From positions 248,001-312,000 of the forward strand of contig CBDCBO010000005.1 in NCBI GenBank assembly GCA_965214335.1: DNA of 64,000 bases, written 5' to 3'. Source of the DNA: Velthaea sp965214335. Lineage in GTDB: Bacteria; Vulcanimicrobiota; Vulcanimicrobiia; Vulcanimicrobiales; Vulcanimicrobiaceae. Of this stretch, positions 61,719 to 64,000 are shown piece after piece. Under the pieces are notes generated by a model, which was given only the letters and a program-made list of their open reading frames with translations, was not told the origin of the DNA and ran no database searches. Each line of letters opens with the position of its first letter. Position 1 is the stretch's first letter. Both the position numbers and the translations under genes were made by a program.

Positions 61719-62744
61719 ATGCAGCCTTCGCTTTCCCGCAACACGTTCGTCCGCGTCGCCGCCGGCGGTGCCGCAGCTTTCGCCTCGATCGGCATTCTCA
61801 GATTCCCGGCCGACGCCGCGGAGTTCACGCTAAAATTTGCCAACGATTTGCCGCCCGATCACCCGACAAATACCGTCGCGCGGGATGTTGCCGTAAAAAT
61901 CGCCGTCGAAAGCAAGGGCCGCGTCGCCGTACAAGTGTTTCCAACCAATCAGTTGGGCAACGACACGCAGATGCTTTCCCAACTGCGGTCGGGGGCCATC
62001 CAGTTCATGGCCGTTGGAGACAATATCCTCGCGACACTCGTTCCCGCCGCTGCGATCAACAATGTGGGCTTCACCTGGCCGGACGCCAAGACGGCCTTTC
62101 ACGCACTCGACGGAGACCTCGGGGCATACGTGCGCGGCGAGATCGAACATGCCGGACTGCACCCCATGAATAAGATTTGGGACGAAGGCTTTCGCGAGAT
62201 GACCAGCTCGACGAAGCCACTCACGACGCCGCAGGATCTCGCCGGTTTCAAGATGCGGGTGCCACCTAGCCCCATTTCCACCTCGTTGTTCGCCGCACTC
62301 GGGGCATCACCGACAACCATCAACGTCAAAGACCTGTATTCAGCGCTTGAAACGCACATCGTGGACGGCCAAGAAAATGCGCTTTCGCTGATCGAGTCGC
62401 AGAAAATTTACGAGGTTCAGAAATACTGTTCCATGACGGATCACATGTTTGTCGGCTACTGGGTTCTGGCCAATCCGGACGCCTTCAACAAGCTGCCCAA
62501 GGATATGCAAGACCTTGTTTCGGCGGCGTTTGACGAGGGCGCGCTCAAACAGCGCGAGGAAAATGTGCGTGAAGATGCGACGGTGCGCCCCAAGCTCGTC
62601 GCGCAAGGCCTCAAGATTGCCGACGTCGACCGCAATGCGTTCCGCCAAAAGCTGGTCAAATCCGGATTCTACAAGCAAATGAGCGAGCAATTCGGCGCCA
62701 AGGCCTGGTCGTTACTTGAAAAATATGCCGGAACGTTAGGCTAA
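61719..62744 (+). CDS. dctP: TRAP transporter substrate-binding protein (DctP family)
   Basis: A 341-residue periplasmic binding protein. The N-terminus (SRNTFVRVAAGGAAAFASIG) is a signal peptide with a partial twin-arginine look. The mature part starts FTLKFANDLPPDHPTNT, then FPTNQLGNDTQMLSQLRSGA, KMRVPPSPISTSLFAALGAS (with the Arg that binds the substrate carboxylate) and DLYSALETHIVDGQENALSL, all typical of DctP. It brings a C4-type dicarboxylate or related acid to the membrane subunits next door. ATG 61719 follows 10 bases after the lyase stop, so all belong to one operon. Confidence 0.93.
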   Translation: MQPSLSRNTFVRVAAGGAAAFASIGILRFPADAAEFTLKFANDLPPDHPTNTVARDVAVKIAVESKGRVAVQVFPTNQLGNDTQMLSQLRSGAIQFMAVGDNILATLVPAAAINNVGFTWPDAKTAFHALDGDLGAYVRGEIEHAGLHPMNKIWDEGFREMTSSTKPLTTPQDLAGFKMRVPPSPISTSLFAALGASPTTINVKDLYSALETHIVDGQENALSLIESQKIYEVQKYCSMTDHMFVGYWVLANPDAFNKLPKDMQDLVSAAFDEGALKQREENVREDATVRPKLVAQGLKIADVDRNAFRQKLVKSGFYKQMSEQFGAKAWSLLEKYAGTLG

Positions 62745-62747
62745 GCC

Positions 62748-64000
62748 ATGCCCGTAGACGGCGACGCGGTGACCGAAGTAATGGACGCAGCGCAGTCGCT
62801 CGAAGCGGAGCGGCGCCCGGCGCGCCGGTTTACTGCAGTCGACCGGTATATCGGCCCGCTGACGGAAATACCGGCCGCCGTGCTCGTCGTGGTCGAAGTC
62901 CTCGTTTTGTTTGCCGGCGTCGTGGCGCGCTACGTACTCAATAAGCCGCTGTTATGGAGCGATGAACTCGCCGAAACGCTCTTTCTGTGGCTCGTCATGT
63001 TTGGATCGGTGATCGCCCTGCGTCGCAGCGAACACATGCGTATGACCGCTGTCGTCGGCCGCCTGCCGCTGCACTGGCAACGCTGGATCTCGACGACGGC
63101 GCTGCTGGTGGTGTGCGTCGTGCTGCTGATCATGCTGCCCAATGCCAAAGACTACATGGTCGCGCAATACGCGATTCTCACTCCGGCGATGCACATTCAC
63201 GATGCCTATCGCGTGCTGGGGTTAGTCATTGGGATCGTGCTCATGCTAATCATCGCTGTGGTGCGGATCGTGGAAGAGGCGGACTGGCGCGGATTGGCAG
63301 GCTCGCTTGGCGTTGTTGCGCTCAGCGGCATAGCGATGGCGCTCGCACGTCCGGCGTTTGATGCGCTAGGCAACTTTAGTTTAGCGATATTCTTTCTGGG
63401 GCTGGTCGGCGTGTGCGTCGCGGTTGGAATTCCAATCGCTTTTTGCTTCGCGCTCGCGACGCTTACGTACTTGACGTTTGCCGCGCCGACGCCGTTGTCC
63501 GTCGTCGTCGGGCAAATGGATCAAGGCATGTCGTCACTGGAACTGCTCGCCGTTCCAATGTTCGTGCTCTTGGGACTGCTGCTGGAGATGACCGGTATCG
63601 CGCGCGTGCTCGTCGACTTTTTGGCAGCGCTCGTCGGTCGCGTCCGGGGCGGCCTCTCGTACGTTCTACTGGGCGCGATGTTCCTGATTTCCGGGATATC
63701 GGGATCGAAAGCTGCCGATCAAGCCGCGGTTGCACCGGTATTGTTTCCGGAGATGAAACGCCGCGGCGCCCACTCGGGCGAACTGGTGGCGCAGTTAGCT
63801 GCGTCGGCGGCAATGTCGGAAACGATCCCGCCGAGCTTAGTTCTCATCATCATCGCTTCAGTCACGGGTGTGTCGATCTCGGCACTGTTCACCGGAGGCA
63901 TCCTGCCGGCGGTCGTCGCGGGTTTGGCGCTCGTTGTGGTGACCTATTTTCGTTCGCGTGGCGAACGGCCGGGCGAAGGACCGCGTCCAACCGCAGCTCA
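62748..64000 (+). CDS. dctQM: TRAP transporter fused small and large permease (DctQM), 3' truncated
   Basis: The visible 417 residues continue past the window. The first 200 are the small DctQ subunit with four helices (VVARYVLNKPLLWSDELAET, the WSDE motif, is typical). A linker helix leads to the large DctM subunit from about residue 205: FFLGLVGVCVAVGIPIAFCF, then SLELLAVPMFVLLGLLLEMT and SGISGSKAADQAAVAPVLFP, the last a conserved DctM region involved in sodium-coupled transport. Fusion of Q and M in one chain is well known. The gene starts 3 bases after dctP. Confidence 0.93.
   Translation, partial: MPVDGDAVTEVMDAAQSLEAERRPARRFTAVDRYIGPLTEIPAAVLVVVEVLVLFAGVVARYVLNKPLLWSDELAETLFLWLVMFGSVIALRRSEHMRMTAVVGRLPLHWQRWISTTALLVVCVVLLIMLPNAKDYMVAQYAILTPAMHIHDAYRVLGLVIGIVLMLIIAVVRIVEEADWRGLAGSLGVVALSGIAMALARPAFDALGNFSLAIFFLGLVGVCVAVGIPIAFCFALATLTYLTFAAPTPLSVVVGQMDQGMSSLELLAVPMFVLLGLLLEMTGIARVLVDFLAALVGRVRGGLSYVLLGAMFLISGISGSKAADQAAVAPVLFPEMKRRGAHSGELVAQLAASAAMSETIPPSLVLIIIASVTGVSISALFTGGILPAVVAGLALVVVTYFRSRGERPGEGPRPTAA

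Overview
The window is GC-rich, densely coded bacterial DNA. The cell looks diderm and motile. Evidence is a flagellar export cluster, SecD/SecF, a porin, an RND efflux system with a TolC-type part and a proline-rich TonB-like protein. Standard housekeeping genes are present (rpsF-ssb, apt, rel, fur, katG/oxyR). No 16S or other clade marker is present. The gene mix would fit a soil or rock-surface lineage such as Eremiobacterota (WPS-2), but that placement is a guess from style, not shown by the sequence.

Layout. 1-10,024: the end of a retropepsin-like protease, then a tightly overlapped flagellar run (FliK-like?, a FlgE/F/G-like protein, a FliM-like SpoA protein, fliN, fliP, then fliQ, fliR, flhB, flhA). 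It is split between fliP and fliQ by metF and a broken chemoreceptor gene. 10,116-15,830: a Fur regulator with a DUF2470 partner (minus), then secD-secF behind a strong promoter and a HIRAN-RecQ-like helicase. 15,977-23,412: a kumamolisin-type S53 protease, a methyltransferase, a three-module glycosyltransferase, a GT4 glycosyltransferase and envelope proteins. 23,531-29,440: apt, bifunctional rel, a DHH phosphoesterase and a two-component system. 29,461-35,237: an RND pump whose reading frame runs straight into a TolC-like outer-membrane domain, followed by its adaptor. 35,395-36,244: rpsF-ssb with a leader and a terminator.

36,300-51,800 is a more accessory region. It has a decayed VapBC-type toxin-antitoxin pair, a secreted protein of unknown function, an SDR/TetR divergent pair with twin operators, divergent katG/oxyR, a luciferase-like oxidoreductase, a 13-bp tandem repeat array, a DUF4097-type surface protein, another SDR, chaB and a flavin-reductase-like protein. 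52,058-55,300 holds two MFS transporters and an esterase.

55,560-64,000 reads as one metabolic module: a TctD/TctE-like two-component system, a porin, a CaiB-type CoA transferase, a CitE-type CoA-ester lyase and a TRAP transporter (DctP plus fused DctQM, running off the window). Together they suggest sensing, outer-membrane entry, uptake, CoA activation and cleavage of a di- or tricarboxylate of the citramalate/itaconate kind.

The most unusual items are the single-frame RND-TolC polyprotein with an internal signal-peptide-like segment, the HIRAN-RecQ helicase, the GT2-GT4-GT2 fusion, the twin TetR operators, the 13-bp repeat array and two frameshifted loci (the chemoreceptor and vapBC).
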